Below, piece after piece: positions 9,195-19,171 of a stretch of 64,000 nt of DNA (positions are counted from its first letter, which is position 1; each line of letters opens with the position of its first letter). The translations under genes and the position numbers were made by a program. Origin of the DNA: Arsenophonus sp045399315 (GTDB lineage Bacteria > Pseudomonadota > Gammaproteobacteria > Enterobacterales > Enterobacteriaceae); the NCBI GenBank assembly GCA_045399315.1, contig DAYVGO010000009.1, positions 1 through 64,000 on the forward strand. The letters run 5' to 3'. The notes beneath the pieces were generated by a model that worked only from the letters and a program-made list of their open reading frames with translations, was not told where the DNA came from and did not search any database.

Positions 9195-10307
9195 TTATAA
9201 ATTTTTTGATAGAAATTTTCGATGAGTATGAATTGACATAATAATACCGAATCCAGCCATTAAAACAATTAATGCCGATCCACCATAACTGACTAATGGC
9301 AAGGGAACACCCACTACAGGTAAGATACCACTAACCATACCAATGTTGACAAATATGTAGACAAACAAAATTAGCATTAGACCACCGACCATGACTTTAC
9401 CAAAGGTATTTTGTGCATTAGCTGCAATTATTAATCCACGCATGATTAGTAGTAGATATAATGTGAGTAAAATAATTACACCAATTAGCCCGAGCTCTTC
9501 AGCTAAGACGGCAAAAATAAAGTCAGTGTGGCGCTCTGGTAGGAATTCTAATTGCGATTGCGTTCCATGTAACCAGCCTTTGCCAAATAATCCCCCTGAG
9601 CCAATAGCAATTTTAGATTGGATAATATGGTAACCAGCACCTAATGGATCTGTTTCTGGATCGAGTAACATCATAATACGATCTCGTTGATAATCATGCA
9701 TCAGAAAGAACCATAGAATAGGAATAAAGCAAGCGATACCCGTAGCAGCAATAGCAATCAATTTCCAATTCATACCAGCTAAGAAAAGGATAAACAAACC
9801 GGAAGCGGCAACTAAAATTGATGTGCCCAGATCAGGTTGAGTGGCCACAAGTAGTGTGGGGAGAAAAATAAGTATCAATGCCAGGATAGTATTTTTTAAT
9901 GTGGGTGGGTAGAGATCTCGATTAACAAAACGTGCAACCATTAACGGAACAGCAATTTTAGCAATTTCTGATGGTTGAAAACGAATGAAACCAAGATCTA
10001 ACCATCTTTGCGCCCCTTTACTGATTTGGCCAAAGGCATCGACAAAAATTAAAAGTACTAGACAAAAGGCATATAGATAAGGCGCCCAATTTTCATATAT
10101 CCGAGGTGAGATTTGCGCCATCACAATCATAACAACAAACCCAATGGCGATTTGTACTAGCTTACGCTGCATCATATCAATGTCTTGCCCACTAGCGCTC
10201 CACATAATCATGATACTGTATATGGTTAAAGCAAGAATAATCAGCAACATTGGTATATCAATATGTAAACGCGTCCAAATAAGTAATTTTTGTGAATTAT
10301 CAGTCAT
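9195..10307 (-). CDS. mrdB: Peptidoglycan glycosyltransferase RodA (SEDS family)
   Basis: Polytopic inner-membrane glycosyltransferase of the elongasome that polymerises lipid II together with PBP2. The 370-residue product is mostly hydrophobic helices. It has SEDS features such as RWLDLGFIRFQPSEIAK, the loop with QPDLGTSI, QSKIAIGSGGLFGKG, FLPERHTDFIFAVLAEELG and the C-terminal PLVSYGGSAL. It starts three bases downstream of the mrdA stop, so the two are co-transcribed and probably translationally coupled. It is intact, in contrast to the neighbouring rlpA. Confidence 0.96.
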   Translation of the reverse strand: MTDNSQKLLIWTRLHIDIPMLLIILALTIYSIMIMWSASGQDIDMMQRKLVQIAIGFVVMIVMAQISPRIYENWAPYLYAFCLVLLIFVDAFGQISKGAQRWLDLGFIRFQPSEIAKIAVPLMVARFVNRDLYPPTLKNTILALILIFLPTLLVATQPDLGTSILVAASGLFILFLAGMNWKLIAIAATGIACFIPILWFFLMHDYQRDRIMMLLDPETDPLGAGYHIIQSKIAIGSGGLFGKGWLHGTQSQLEFLPERHTDFIFAVLAEELGLIGVIILLTLYLLLIMRGLIIAANAQNTFGKVMVGGLMLILFVYIFVNIGMVSGILPVVGVPLPLVSYGGSALIVLMAGFGIIMSIHTHRKFLSKNL

Positions 10308-10310
10308 ATA

Positions 10311-12224
10311 TTATTGATCTTCTTCTGGAGATACATTAGTATCTGTTGGTTGTGGTATCGTTTTTTTACCAAGCAATACATAATCAAAAATACTACGAAC
10401 AAGATCGCCAACGGCTGCCCCAGCCCCACCATTTTCTAGGATAATCGCAACGGAGACGGTCGGGTTTTGATAAGGTGCAAATCCAATCATTAATTTATGA
10501 TCGCGCAAGTGCTCAGTCAGTTTACTGGCATTATATGTTTCATAACTGAATACCTGTGCTGTACCTGATTTGACGGCTGCTCTATAGGGAGTTTTAGCAA
10601 AATTTCTACGCGCGGTACCGTTTGGTGCATGAGCAACGCCATACATGCCTTGTTTGGCTAATTCCCAAAAGTCTGAATGAATATCGCCGATTTGGATATG
10701 ATCCTTCTGCTCATAGGGTAGCATAGCGTTACCTAATTTAGTGCCATAAAGTAGATGGGGAATTTTAACTGTTCCGTCATTAATTAAAGTCATTAATGCT
10801 TTTACCATTTGGATCGGCGTGGTGGTCCAATAACCTTGGCCAATGCCTACTGGAATAGTGTCTCCTTGGTACCAAGGTTTTTTGTAGCGTTTTTGTTTCC
10901 ATGCACGCGTTGGCATAATACCAGAGCGTTCTTCAGCAAGATCAATGCCAGTATAGTAACCGTAACCAAATTTTTTCATCCAATCTGAGATACGATCAAT
11001 ACCCATATCATAAGAAAGTTGGTAGAAAAAGGTGTCGGCTGATTCGATAATTGCTCTAACGACATTTAATCTGCCATGTCCCCATCGTTTCCAATCGCGA
11101 TAACGTTTTTCGGAATTTGGTAATTGCCACCATCCAGGATCAAAAATGGTGGAATTAGCAGTGATAACATTCTCACTTAATGCTGCAACGGCAATAAATG
11201 GTTTAACCGTTGAGGCAGGTGGATATAATCCTTGAGTAGTTCTATTAATTAGTGGGCGATTAGGATTATTTAATAAAGCTTGGTAATCTTTATTAGAGAT
11301 ACCGTTGACAAATAAATTAGGATCATAGCTAGGGGTTGATACCAGAGCTAGTACCTCGCCATTACGGGGATCGGTTACCACAACAGCAGCTCGGCTGGTG
11401 GTTAGCAATTTTTCGATCTCAATTTGTAAATTGAGATCTATAGTGAGATAAATATCTTTACCTGCTTGTGGCTGTTGTTCGTGAAGCTGACGTATAACTT
11501 TTCCCCGACTATTAATTTCAACTTCTTCATAGCCTGTTTTGCCATGTAAGATATTTTCATAATAACGCTCTATACCTAATTTACCAATATCATGGGTTGC
11601 GGTGTAATTTTTTAGGAGGCCGTCATTTTCTAAACGTTCTATATCTTTATCATTAATTTTGGCAACATAACCGATAACATGGGTTAGAGCTGGGCCATAA
11701 GGATAATAACGGCGTTGGTACCCTTTAACTTCTATACCAGGGAAGCGGTATTGGTTAACAGCAAAACGCGCAACTTGCACTTCATCTAACGCAGTTTTTA
11801 ATGGTATAGAAGTAAAACGACGTGAGTGTTTACGCTCTTTTTTAAAATTTGCAATATCGTCATCAGTGAGATCAACAACATCACGTAATTCAGCAAATAC
11901 TTCTTCTAAATTAGTTGCCTTCTCAGGAATCACTTCTAATTGATAAAAGGTGCGGTTTAACGCGAGAGGAATACCATTTCTGTCATAAATAATACCTCTA
12001 CTTGGTGGAACCGGCACCAGTTTTATACGGTTATCATTGGAACGAGTTTGGTAATCTTCATGGCGAATTACTTGTAGATGATAAAGATTAGCAATTAAAA
12101 TGCTTATCAAGATTACAATGATAATAAAGGCTATTAAAGCTCGCCTAATGAATAGGGAAGATTCAGCGGTGTAATCGCGAAAAGGGGTGCGTTTCTTTTT
12201 TTTGGTTTCTTTATTAGCATTCAC
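10311..12224 (-). CDS. mrdA: Peptidoglycan D,D-transpeptidase PBP2
   Basis: Class B penicillin-binding protein that cross-links lateral-wall peptidoglycan with RodA. At 637 residues it is full length. It begins with a basic N-terminus, has one membrane helix near residues 28-50 (RALIAFIIIVILIS), a dimerisation domain with VPPSRGIIYDRNG, and the transpeptidase domain with STVKPF (catalytic Ser), SADTFFYQLSYD and KSGTAQVF. The C-terminus is a charged tail. It lies between rlmH and rodA as in E. coli. The complete elongation pair implies the cell keeps a rod-type wall. Confidence 0.97.
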   Translation of the reverse strand: MNANKETKKKKRTPFRDYTAESSLFIRRALIAFIIIVILISILIANLYHLQVIRHEDYQTRSNDNRIKLVPVPPSRGIIYDRNGIPLALNRTFYQLEVIPEKATNLEEVFAELRDVVDLTDDDIANFKKERKHSRRFTSIPLKTALDEVQVARFAVNQYRFPGIEVKGYQRRYYPYGPALTHVIGYVAKINDKDIERLENDGLLKNYTATHDIGKLGIERYYENILHGKTGYEEVEINSRGKVIRQLHEQQPQAGKDIYLTIDLNLQIEIEKLLTTSRAAVVVTDPRNGEVLALVSTPSYDPNLFVNGISNKDYQALLNNPNRPLINRTTQGLYPPASTVKPFIAVAALSENVITANSTIFDPGWWQLPNSEKRYRDWKRWGHGRLNVVRAIIESADTFFYQLSYDMGIDRISDWMKKFGYGYYTGIDLAEERSGIMPTRAWKQKRYKKPWYQGDTIPVGIGQGYWTTTPIQMVKALMTLINDGTVKIPHLLYGTKLGNAMLPYEQKDHIQIGDIHSDFWELAKQGMYGVAHAPNGTARRNFAKTPYRAAVKSGTAQVFSYETYNASKLTEHLRDHKLMIGFAPYQNPTVSVAIILENGGAGAAVGDLVRSIFDYVLLGKKTIPQPTDTNVSPEEDQ

Positions 12225-12246
12225 ACTAATAACCTACATAAATATG

Positions 12247-12717
12247 TTATTCCCGATGGTAAGGATGATTTGTGGTAATACTCCATGCCCGATAAAGGCT
12301 TTCTACAACAAATATTCGAACTAAAGGATGAGGCACGGTTAAGGATGACAGTGACCAACTTTGGTCTGTGCTGCTTTACAGGCAGGAGCCAGACCTTCCG
12401 GGCCGCCAATTAGAAAACTGATGTTACGTTCATCTTGTTTCCATTGATTTAATTGTTCAGCAAGTTGCTGTGGTGTCCAGCTTGTTCCTGGTATATCCAG
12501 AGTAATTATGTGATTACCTTTGCCAACAGCAGCCAGCATTTGTTCTCCTTCTTTTTCTACAGATGTGTTTCAGATCTGCATTTTTACCGCGTTTGCTAGC
12601 TAGGATCTCAATGAGTTCAAAAGGCATATCTTTTGGAAAACGTTGAAGATAATCTTGAAAACCTGTTTGGATCCAATTAACCATTTTGCTACCAACGACA
12701 ATGAGTTGTAATTTCAA
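12247..12717 (-). pseudogene. rlmH: rlmH pseudogene: 23S rRNA pseudouridine-1915 N3-methyltransferase
   Basis: RlmH is a small SPOUT methyltransferase for helix 69 of 23S rRNA. The first part, from a TTG near 12717, reads LKLQLIVVGSKM to KDMPFELIEI and RGKNADLKH, then shifts frame where the run in TAGAAAAAGAAGG has one A too many. The second piece reads QMLAAVGKGNHIITLDIPG and FLIGGPEGLAPACKAA. A second shift precedes the conserved tail SLSSLTVPHPLVRIF to NHPYHRE, ending at 12249-12247. All conserved sections are present, so the gene died recently by two small indels. The start overlaps the rsfS stop. Confidence 0.9.
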
Positions 12718-12719
12718 AT

Positions 12720-13037
12720 TCAACTCCAGAGTTTTTCAAGTTCATACATACGGCGACTATCTTCTTGCATGATATGAACAATGGTATCGCCTAAATCAAC
12801 AATAATCCAATCAGAAACACCTTGTCCTTCAACTCCAAGAGGAGTTATCCCTGTTTTACGGCATGCTTCAATTAATTTGTTAGAAACCGATGCCAGATGG
12901 CGATTCGATGTGCCAGTACAGATTATCATGCAATCAGTAATGCTAGATTTTCCACGTACATCGATAGTGACAATATCTTGCGCTTTGGTATCGACAAGTT
13001 TGTCGATAATAAATTGTTGGAGTTCATATCCTTGCAA
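12720..13037 (-). CDS. rsfS: Ribosomal silencing factor RsfS
   Basis: Binds ribosomal protein uL14 and blocks subunit joining when nutrients are short. The 105-residue product matches the family throughout: MQGYELQQFI, VRGKSSITDCMIICTGTSNRH, LGVEGQGVSDWIIVDLGDTIVHIM and the end RMYELEKLWS. It precedes rlmH and overlaps its start, the standard enterobacterial pair, but here the partner is broken. About 280 bases upstream without a gene separate it from nadD, where cobC lies in E. coli. Confidence 0.95.
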   Translation of the reverse strand: MQGYELQQFIIDKLVDTKAQDIVTIDVRGKSSITDCMIICTGTSNRHLASVSNKLIEACRKTGITPLGVEGQGVSDWIIVDLGDTIVHIMQEDSRRMYELEKLWS

Positions 13038-13317
13038 AGGTTCACCTTTAATTTCAAGTTAAATAAAAATATTAATGTTATATTTTATTCAGTTATAAAA
13101 TTCTGTTGAAAAAATCAAACATAAGTTAATTTATATTTTAATCTATTTTTCAGTAAAACCAGGTGAATATTTATAGCTGGTTTTAGGATAAGTTATAGGA
13201 AATTATGCATTATTTTCAACAGTAATGTAAAAAGCGCTAAGGTAGTACCAATCACCTTATAGACTCTCAATAGTTTAAGGATGTTTTTGATAATTTTTTA
13301 TATTTATTAGTTAATTA
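13038..13317. other. AT-rich spacer where cobC is expected
   Basis: This stretch separates nadD from rsfS. In E. coli the order is rsfS-cobC-nadD. I see no CobC-like peptide in any frame, only AT-rich sequence with many stops. It presumably holds the rsfS promoter. Confidence 0.5.
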
Positions 13318-13995
13318 TTAGCAAGTTTGATAAAGATGGTGTTTATCGATATAGCTCAAAACTGCTGGGGGCAATATATCTTGGCAACTTTTTCTATCGT
13401 GTTTACGTTGACGGATTTCTGTGGCGGAAATATTTAATAAAGGAGTATCAGCCAGATAGATGGCACCATAGGGTTGCTGGCTGAGTATTTTCGGGTCATA
13501 CACTTGATGATGTTTTAGCCATTGTTGCATTGATGAAGTTGGAAAATGGGTGGTATAACCTGGACGAGCGCAAACTAATAAATGGCAAAGCTGCAAAATT
13601 TTTTGCCAGTTAAACCAGGTACTGATCGATAGTAATGAATCCTGTCCAATAATAAATGCTAATGGCTTTTGCCAACCAATTTGTTGCCGGAAAGAGCGGA
13701 GTGTTTCGACGGTATAGGAGGGGGTGGTACGTTCAAGTTCACGAGTATCAATACTAAATAGTGGATTGTCTTTGATGGTCAACTTTATCATCGCTAGTCT
13801 TTGTTGCACGTTTGCTTCAGGTTGTGGACGGTGTGGGGGAACATGATTGGGTAGTAAGACAACCTTTTGTAAGCCAACTTGTTGCACGAGTGCTTCAACA
13901 GGGAGTAAGTGACCATAGTGAATTGGATCAAAGGTACCACCGAATAGAGCTAGGATTGTGGCAAAATTAGTTGGTTGTTTAGTTTGTTGAGTCAT
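13318..13995 (-). CDS. nadD: Nicotinate-nucleotide adenylyltransferase
   Basis: Joins ATP and nicotinate mononucleotide to give deamido-NAD, an essential step of NAD synthesis. The nucleotidyltransferase signature GGTFDPIHYGHL lies near the N-terminus, with LLPNHVPPH, FIIGQDSL and the C-terminal ISATEIRQR. I place the start at the ATG at 13995 (MTQQTKQPTN), giving 225 residues. The frame is open further upstream but would run deeper into holA. The gene overlaps the holA 3' end by 17 bases, so translation is probably coupled. Confidence 0.95.
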   Translation of the reverse strand: MTQQTKQPTNFATILALFGGTFDPIHYGHLLPVEALVQQVGLQKVVLLPNHVPPHRPQPEANVQQRLAMIKLTIKDNPLFSIDTRELERTTPSYTVETLRSFRQQIGWQKPLAFIIGQDSLLSISTWFNWQKILQLCHLLVCARPGYTTHFPTSSMQQWLKHHQVYDPKILSQQPYGAIYLADTPLLNISATEIRQRKHDRKSCQDILPPAVLSYIDKHHLYQTC

Positions 13996-15019
13996 TAATA
14001 AAACTCTTGGGCAGTGATTTACCACACAATAGCATAGATAAAGTTTCTAATTTTGGCCAAATTGTCAGACCGTAATCTTGTTTTAAGTGTAATTCAGCTT
14101 GGATAATTAATTGTATGGCGAGCTGTAGTTCGCGCAGTGACAAGCGATGTAATGCAGCGGTAATCAGAGGGCGGCGAGCTTGCCAAATTTTATGTTGATC
14201 AAACAGTTTTTTTAGGTCTTTATTGGTATTTTGTTGTTTCAATAGCAAAAGCAATATTAGTTCACGTTGAATTGTCCGTAATAATATTACTGCTTCATAA
14301 TCTTCCCGTTGTAATTGTTGTAGGATATGCCAACTGCGTTTGGTTTTACCTGCAAGTAGTGCATCAACCCACTGATAAGGTGTGAAATTAACAGCGTTAT
14401 TTACCGCTTCTTTGACACGAGGTAAAGTAAGATTACCATCAGGATATAACAGTGACAAGCGTTCCAGCGCTTGATTAAGAGCTAGTAAATTTCCCTCATA
14501 GCAGTAACAAAGCAGCTGATTAGCGTGTTTATCTAAGGTAAGAGACATCGCTTTGGCTCGTTGAGTTACCCATTGAGGTAACCTGGACTGTTCCGGTGTC
14601 AGGCAATTAATATAGACACTATCTTGGGCTATTTTTTTGCACCAGGCACTATTCTCTTGTGTTTTAGTTAATTTATTGCCGCGTATTATGAGTAATAAAT
14701 CTGGATGTAACAGTTCAGCTAACTTAAGCAGCTTTTCCGCGATGGCTGTAGTGGGGCCTCCTTCTGATAGGATCAATATAAGGATTTGTCGGCCGGCAAA
14801 TAGGCTAAGTGATTGGCTAAGACGATAAATCGTGTCCCAATCGGTACTAGGTTCCAGAGAAAAAGTATAACATTCAGTAAAACCTTGTAGTTGTGCAAAT
14901 TGACAAATTTTATCCTGACTTTCTTGAGATAAAAGGGGATCATTACCAAAGATTAGGTAACTGGCTCGCAGCTTATCTGCAAGTTGAGAGGTTAGTTGCT
15001 CTGGATAAATACGGATCAT
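13979..15019 (-). CDS. holA: DNA polymerase III subunit delta
   Basis: Clamp-loader subunit that opens the beta sliding clamp. The 346-residue product aligns end to end with enterobacterial HolA: it starts MIRIYPEQLTSQL, has LIFGNDPLLSQESQD, LLIIRGNKLTKTQENSAW, CYCYEGNLLALNQALERLSLLYPDG and FTPYQWVDALLAGK, and ends in the helical collar region LHLKQDYGLTIWPKLETLSMLLC. Its ATG overlaps the lptE stop and its end overlaps nadD, forming the tight lptE-holA-nadD unit. Confidence 0.96.
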   Translation of the reverse strand: MIRIYPEQLTSQLADKLRASYLIFGNDPLLSQESQDKICQFAQLQGFTECYTFSLEPSTDWDTIYRLSQSLSLFAGRQILILILSEGGPTTAIAEKLLKLAELLHPDLLLIIRGNKLTKTQENSAWCKKIAQDSVYINCLTPEQSRLPQWVTQRAKAMSLTLDKHANQLLCYCYEGNLLALNQALERLSLLYPDGNLTLPRVKEAVNNAVNFTPYQWVDALLAGKTKRSWHILQQLQREDYEAVILLRTIQRELILLLLLKQQNTNKDLKKLFDQHKIWQARRPLITAALHRLSLRELQLAIQLIIQAELHLKQDYGLTIWPKLETLSMLLCGKSLPKSFINDSTN

Positions 15020-15567
15020 TCCGAGATTACCGATGTGTTTTTTTCGACAATATTTGCCTTTTCTGGCTCATTTTGAATATTTCCATGAAAAATCAATAAG
15101 TTACGAATTAGTTGGCGTGCTGCTTGTTCACGCATTTCTTGTTTGATAAGCTCGTTTTCGGCATCTTTAGCCAAGGTTTCTAACGGGTTATCAAAAAAAG
15201 CGCGCTCGACACGTGTATTGATCGGATACACTGCACCATTTGGTAGGATAATTTGTGCACTAATCCAAAAAGTTAATTGTTTTTCTGCGCTCTTACCATC
15301 TTGATAGATGGAAACGGTTTTGGTGTTTTCAGATGAACCAACAATTTTCAAGACCGGGACGTTGTGAAGATTTTCATAGATTATGTTGACATTATTTAAG
15401 CGCAATTTCTGTCTAATTGCCCAAGCCAGCGGACCGTAGGGATCACTGCTACTTAATCTTAGCGTTTTTAGTTCTTCAGGTATTTGAGTTGTACCTTGTA
15501 GGCGAAATCCGCAGCCAGCCGTGATCAACATGGCTATGCTTAAAAATAAGGTAATTAAATAACGCAC
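15016..15567 (-). CDS. lptE: LPS-assembly lipoprotein LptE
   Basis: Outer-membrane lipoprotein that plugs LptD and helps place lipopolysaccharide in the outer leaflet. The 183-residue product starts with a lipoprotein signal and lipobox ending LITAGC near residue 19, followed by GFRLQGTTQIPEELKTLRL. It also has DPYGPLAWAIRQKLRLNNV and the conserved late motif RAFFDNPLETLAKDAE. The end is a charged tail. It lies between leuS and holA and overlaps the holA start by four bases. It implies that LPS export is retained. Confidence 0.94.
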   Translation of the reverse strand: MRYLITLFLSIAMLITAGCGFRLQGTTQIPEELKTLRLSSSDPYGPLAWAIRQKLRLNNVNIIYENLHNVPVLKIVGSSENTKTVSIYQDGKSAEKQLTFWISAQIILPNGAVYPINTRVERAFFDNPLETLAKDAENELIKQEMREQAARQLIRNLLIFHGNIQNEPEKANIVEKNTSVISE

Positions 15568-15584
15568 ATCATCTCCTTATTAAA

Positions 15585-18167
15585 TTAGCCGACAACAAGG
15601 TTTAATAGTTTGCCTTGCACATAAATTACCTTATGTATGTTCATGCCTTCGAGATATCTTGCCACACCATATTCTTGCGTTGCCATATCTAAAATAGAAT
15701 CTTGTGGGGCATTAATATCAACAGTGATTCGGCCACGAACTTTACCATTGACTTGAATAACGACTAATTTAGTATCGTCTATTTTTGCTTGTTCGTCAGC
15801 AACCGGCCATGTCGCATTGTCAATATCTTCGACGTGGCCAAGTGCTTTCCACATGATAAAACAGGCATGGGGGATAATAGGCGACAGCATACGTACTAAA
15901 GCATCTAAAGATTCTTGGATTAACGCCCGATCTTGTTCACTATCCTGGGAAGCACGAGTGAGTTTATTCATAAATTCCATAATGGCGGCAATGGCAGTAT
16001 TAAATGCATAACGTCGGCCGATATCATCGGTCACTTTGGTGATCGTTTTATGTAAATCACGGTGTAGGTTTTTCTGTTCTGGTGTCAGGTTGTTGTTATC
16101 TAATGGCGCTGTTTTGCCTTTTTGGCTATGTTCAAAAACAGTACGCCAGAGGCGACGAACAAAGCGATTTGCACCTTCTACACGTGATTCTTGCCATTCT
16201 AAGGTAAGTTCGGGCGGAGCGGCAAACATCATAAATAGCCGAACGGTATCAGCACCATACTTTTCTACCATTAATTGCGGATCGATGCCGTTATTTTTGG
16301 ATTTGGACATTTTACTCATCCCGGTATAAAAGAGTTGATGTCCATTATTATCGGTTGCTTTGATGATCCTCCCTTTTTCATCTCGTTCAACAATTGCATC
16401 AATCGGTGATACCCAGACTCGTTGCCCATTTTCACCTAAGTAATAAAAAGCATCTGCTAATACCATGCCTTGACATAATAACCGTTTAGCTGGTTCATCG
16501 GACTTCACTAAGCCGGCGTCACGCATCAGTTTGTGGAAGAAACGGAAGTACAACAGATGCATAATAGCATGCTCAATACCACCAATATATTGATCAACCG
16601 ACAGCCAGTAATTGGCAGCGGCCGGATCTAGCATTGCTTGGTCATACTTAGGGCAGGTATAACGAGCATAATACCAGGAAGACTCCATAAATGTATCGAA
16701 GGTATCGGTTTCACGTATGGCTGCCTGACCATTGATGGTGGTTTTTGCCCATTGTGGATCTGCTTTGATTGGACTGGTGATGCCATTCATCACCACATCT
16801 TCGGGTAGTATAACAGGTAGCTGTTCTTCAGGTACGGGTATGACAGAGCCGTCTTCCATGGTTACCATCGGAATTGGTGTTCCCCAATAACGTTGGCGAG
16901 AAACTCCCCAATCACGGAGACGATAATTGACTTTGCGTTGTGCCACACCTTGTAAGACCAGTTTATCGGCAATAGCATTGGCGCCGGTTACATTGTCCAT
17001 GCCACTAAATTCACCTGAATTAATCAGCGCATTTTTTTCAGTAAACGGACCCACAATTAGATCAGGTATCTGGCCTTCATGATCAGCAATAACCGCTTTA
17101 ATAGGTAAGTGATATTTGGTGGCAAATTCCCAGTCACGTTGATCATGTCCTGGTACAGCCATTACTGCACCTGTACCATATTCCATTAATATAAAATTGG
17201 CTATCCAGATTGGAATTTTTTCATTAGTTAGTGGGTGAATGGCGTATAAATTGGTAGCTACCCCTTTTTTCTCCATGGTTGCCATTTCGGCTTCAGCAAC
17301 TTTGGTATTGCGACATTCATCAATAAAAGCGTTCAGTTTGGCATCTTTCTCTGCGGCATTTTTTGCTAGCGGGTGAGTAGCTGCAATAGCGAGGTAAGTT
17401 ACTCCCATAAAAGTATCAGGCCGCGCGGTATATATGGTTAATTTTTCATCGCTGTCAGCCAGATTAAAGGTGATTTCAACCCCTTCAGAGCGGCCGATCC
17501 AGTTACGTTGCATGGTTTTAACTTGTTCTGGCCAGCCCTCAAGTTTATCTAAATCATTAAGTAGCTCTTCAGCATAAGCGGTAATTTTTATGAACCATTG
17601 CGGTATTTCTTTATGTTCAACTGGGGTATCGCACCGCCAGCAACAACCATCGATAACTTGCTCATTAGCTAGCACTGTTAAATCGTTTGGGCACCAATTA
17701 ACGGTGGAGGTTTTTTTATAAACTAAACCTTTTTCATAAAGCTTAGTGAAAAACCATTGCTCCCAACGATAATACTCCGGTGTGCAAGTTGTGACTTCGC
17801 GACTCCAGTCATAACCAAATCCAAGCATCTTCAATTGTTTTTTCATATAATTAATATTGGCATAGGTCCACGGCGCAGGAGCGGTATTATTTTTTACCGC
17901 AGCACCTTCTGCCGGTAAACCAAAAGCATCCCAACCGATAGGTTGTAGAACATTTTTGCCTAACATGCGTTGATAACGTGAAATAACATCGCCAATGGTA
18001 TAGTTGCGAACATGTCCCATGTGTAGTTGACCAGATGGGTAAGGTAACATTGACAGGCAATAGTATTTTTCTTTGTTATTATCTTCTATTACTTTAAATG
18101 TTTGTTTTTCTTCCCAATGACGTTGTACGGATTGTTCTATCTCTTCTGGTCGATATTGTTCTTGCAT
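15585..18167 (-). CDS. leuS: Leucyl-tRNA synthetase
   Basis: Class I aminoacyl-tRNA synthetase charging tRNA-Leu. At 860 residues it is the same length as the E. coli enzyme. The HIGH-type motif appears in PYPSGQLHMGHVRNYTIGDV near residue 40. The CP1 editing domain follows with YTARPDTFMGVTYLAIA and AVPGHDQRDWEFA. The KMSKS motif is in GMSKMSKSKNNGIDP near residue 620, followed by the anticodon-binding and C-terminal domains ending in VNGKVRGRITVDI. It heads the leuS-lptE-holA-nadD cluster. Confidence 0.98.
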   Translation of the reverse strand: MQEQYRPEEIEQSVQRHWEEKQTFKVIEDNNKEKYYCLSMLPYPSGQLHMGHVRNYTIGDVISRYQRMLGKNVLQPIGWDAFGLPAEGAAVKNNTAPAPWTYANINYMKKQLKMLGFGYDWSREVTTCTPEYYRWEQWFFTKLYEKGLVYKKTSTVNWCPNDLTVLANEQVIDGCCWRCDTPVEHKEIPQWFIKITAYAEELLNDLDKLEGWPEQVKTMQRNWIGRSEGVEITFNLADSDEKLTIYTARPDTFMGVTYLAIAATHPLAKNAAEKDAKLNAFIDECRNTKVAEAEMATMEKKGVATNLYAIHPLTNEKIPIWIANFILMEYGTGAVMAVPGHDQRDWEFATKYHLPIKAVIADHEGQIPDLIVGPFTEKNALINSGEFSGMDNVTGANAIADKLVLQGVAQRKVNYRLRDWGVSRQRYWGTPIPMVTMEDGSVIPVPEEQLPVILPEDVVMNGITSPIKADPQWAKTTINGQAAIRETDTFDTFMESSWYYARYTCPKYDQAMLDPAAANYWLSVDQYIGGIEHAIMHLLYFRFFHKLMRDAGLVKSDEPAKRLLCQGMVLADAFYYLGENGQRVWVSPIDAIVERDEKGRIIKATDNNGHQLFYTGMSKMSKSKNNGIDPQLMVEKYGADTVRLFMMFAAPPELTLEWQESRVEGANRFVRRLWRTVFEHSQKGKTAPLDNNNLTPEQKNLHRDLHKTITKVTDDIGRRYAFNTAIAAIMEFMNKLTRASQDSEQDRALIQESLDALVRMLSPIIPHACFIMWKALGHVEDIDNATWPVADEQAKIDDTKLVVIQVNGKVRGRITVDINAPQDSILDMATQEYGVARYLEGMNIHKVIYVQGKLLNLVVG

Positions 18168-18445
18168 GACACCGATATTCCCCTATGGCGAAAATGCGGT
18201 ACTGGCCGCAGATGTGTAGTGAATTTATATCTGCATAGAATAGCGGATAATTGCCTTTAACAACAACTGTAACTGTTAATGAATATTTACCGGCAAAGCT
18301 AAACTGATTTTATTTATGCCAAAAGTGTGTAGATCCATAGAATAGTAGTTATACGGTGCAATCTAGCCCGCAATAAGTGCTATTTTAGTATGCTTATTTA
18401 GCCGATTGGGTGACAATGTTTGTCACCCAATAATGAGTGATGTGA

Positions 18446-19171
18446 TTAGTGTATGATTTTAGCCAGGAACTCTTTAGCACGTTCTGATTTCGGTGCAGCA
18501 AAAAAATCTTCTTTATTGCTATCCTCAATAATTTTTCCTTCATCCATAAAAATTATACGGTGGGCCACTTTTTTAGCAAATCTCATTTCGTGAGTGACAA
18601 CTATCATGGTCATTCCTTCGTTAGCTAGTTTTATCATCACATCAAGTACTTCGTTAATCATTTCCGGATCTAATGCCGAGGTTGGTTCGTCAAATAGCAT
18701 GGCAATCGGATCCATGCAGAGTGCCCTGGTAATGGCAACGCGTTGTTGTTGTCCTCCAGACAATTGAACAGGAAATTTATTGCTATGGTTAGCTAAGCCA
18801 ACACGCTCTAATAATCTTAATGCTGTTTTTTCAGCGGTTTTTTTTTCTCTGTTTAAGACTTTTATTTGTGCTAGAGTTAAGTTTTCAATAATTGATAGGT
18901 GAGGGAATAGTTCAAGATGTTGAAATACCATACCTACTTGGGAACGCAATTTAACTAAATCTGTTTTTTTGTTATTAACATGCATATTATTAATAAATAT
19001 TTCACCATCTTGAATAGGTTCCAAACCATTAATGGTTTTTATTAATGTTGATTTACCTGAACCAGAGGGGCCACAAATAACGACAACTTCGCCCCGTTTG
19101 ACATCCATCGAACAATCAGCAAGCACCTGAAACTGTCCATACCATTTAGAAACATTTTTTAGAGAAATCAT
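18446..19171 (-). CDS. gltL: Glutamate/aspartate ABC transporter ATP-binding protein, orphan
   Basis: ATPase subunit of the GltIJKL importer. The 241-residue product has Walker A GPSGSGKSTL, Q-loop VFQHLELFPHLS, signature LSGGQQQR, Walker B MLFDEPTSALD and H-loop VVTHEMRF, all intact. The closest match by eye is GltL. In E. coli the periplasmic binding protein and two permeases (gltI, gltJ, gltK) lie directly upstream, before lnt. Here only about 190 AT-rich bases separate gltL from lnt, so those genes are gone. The ATPase may pair with permeases elsewhere or be awaiting decay. Confidence 0.88.
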   Translation of the reverse strand: MISLKNVSKWYGQFQVLADCSMDVKRGEVVVICGPSGSGKSTLIKTINGLEPIQDGEIFINNMHVNNKKTDLVKLRSQVGMVFQHLELFPHLSIIENLTLAQIKVLNREKKTAEKTALRLLERVGLANHSNKFPVQLSGGQQQRVAITRALCMDPIAMLFDEPTSALDPEMINEVLDVMIKLANEGMTMIVVTHEMRFAKKVAHRIIFMDEGKIIEDSNKEDFFAAPKSERAKEFLAKIIH

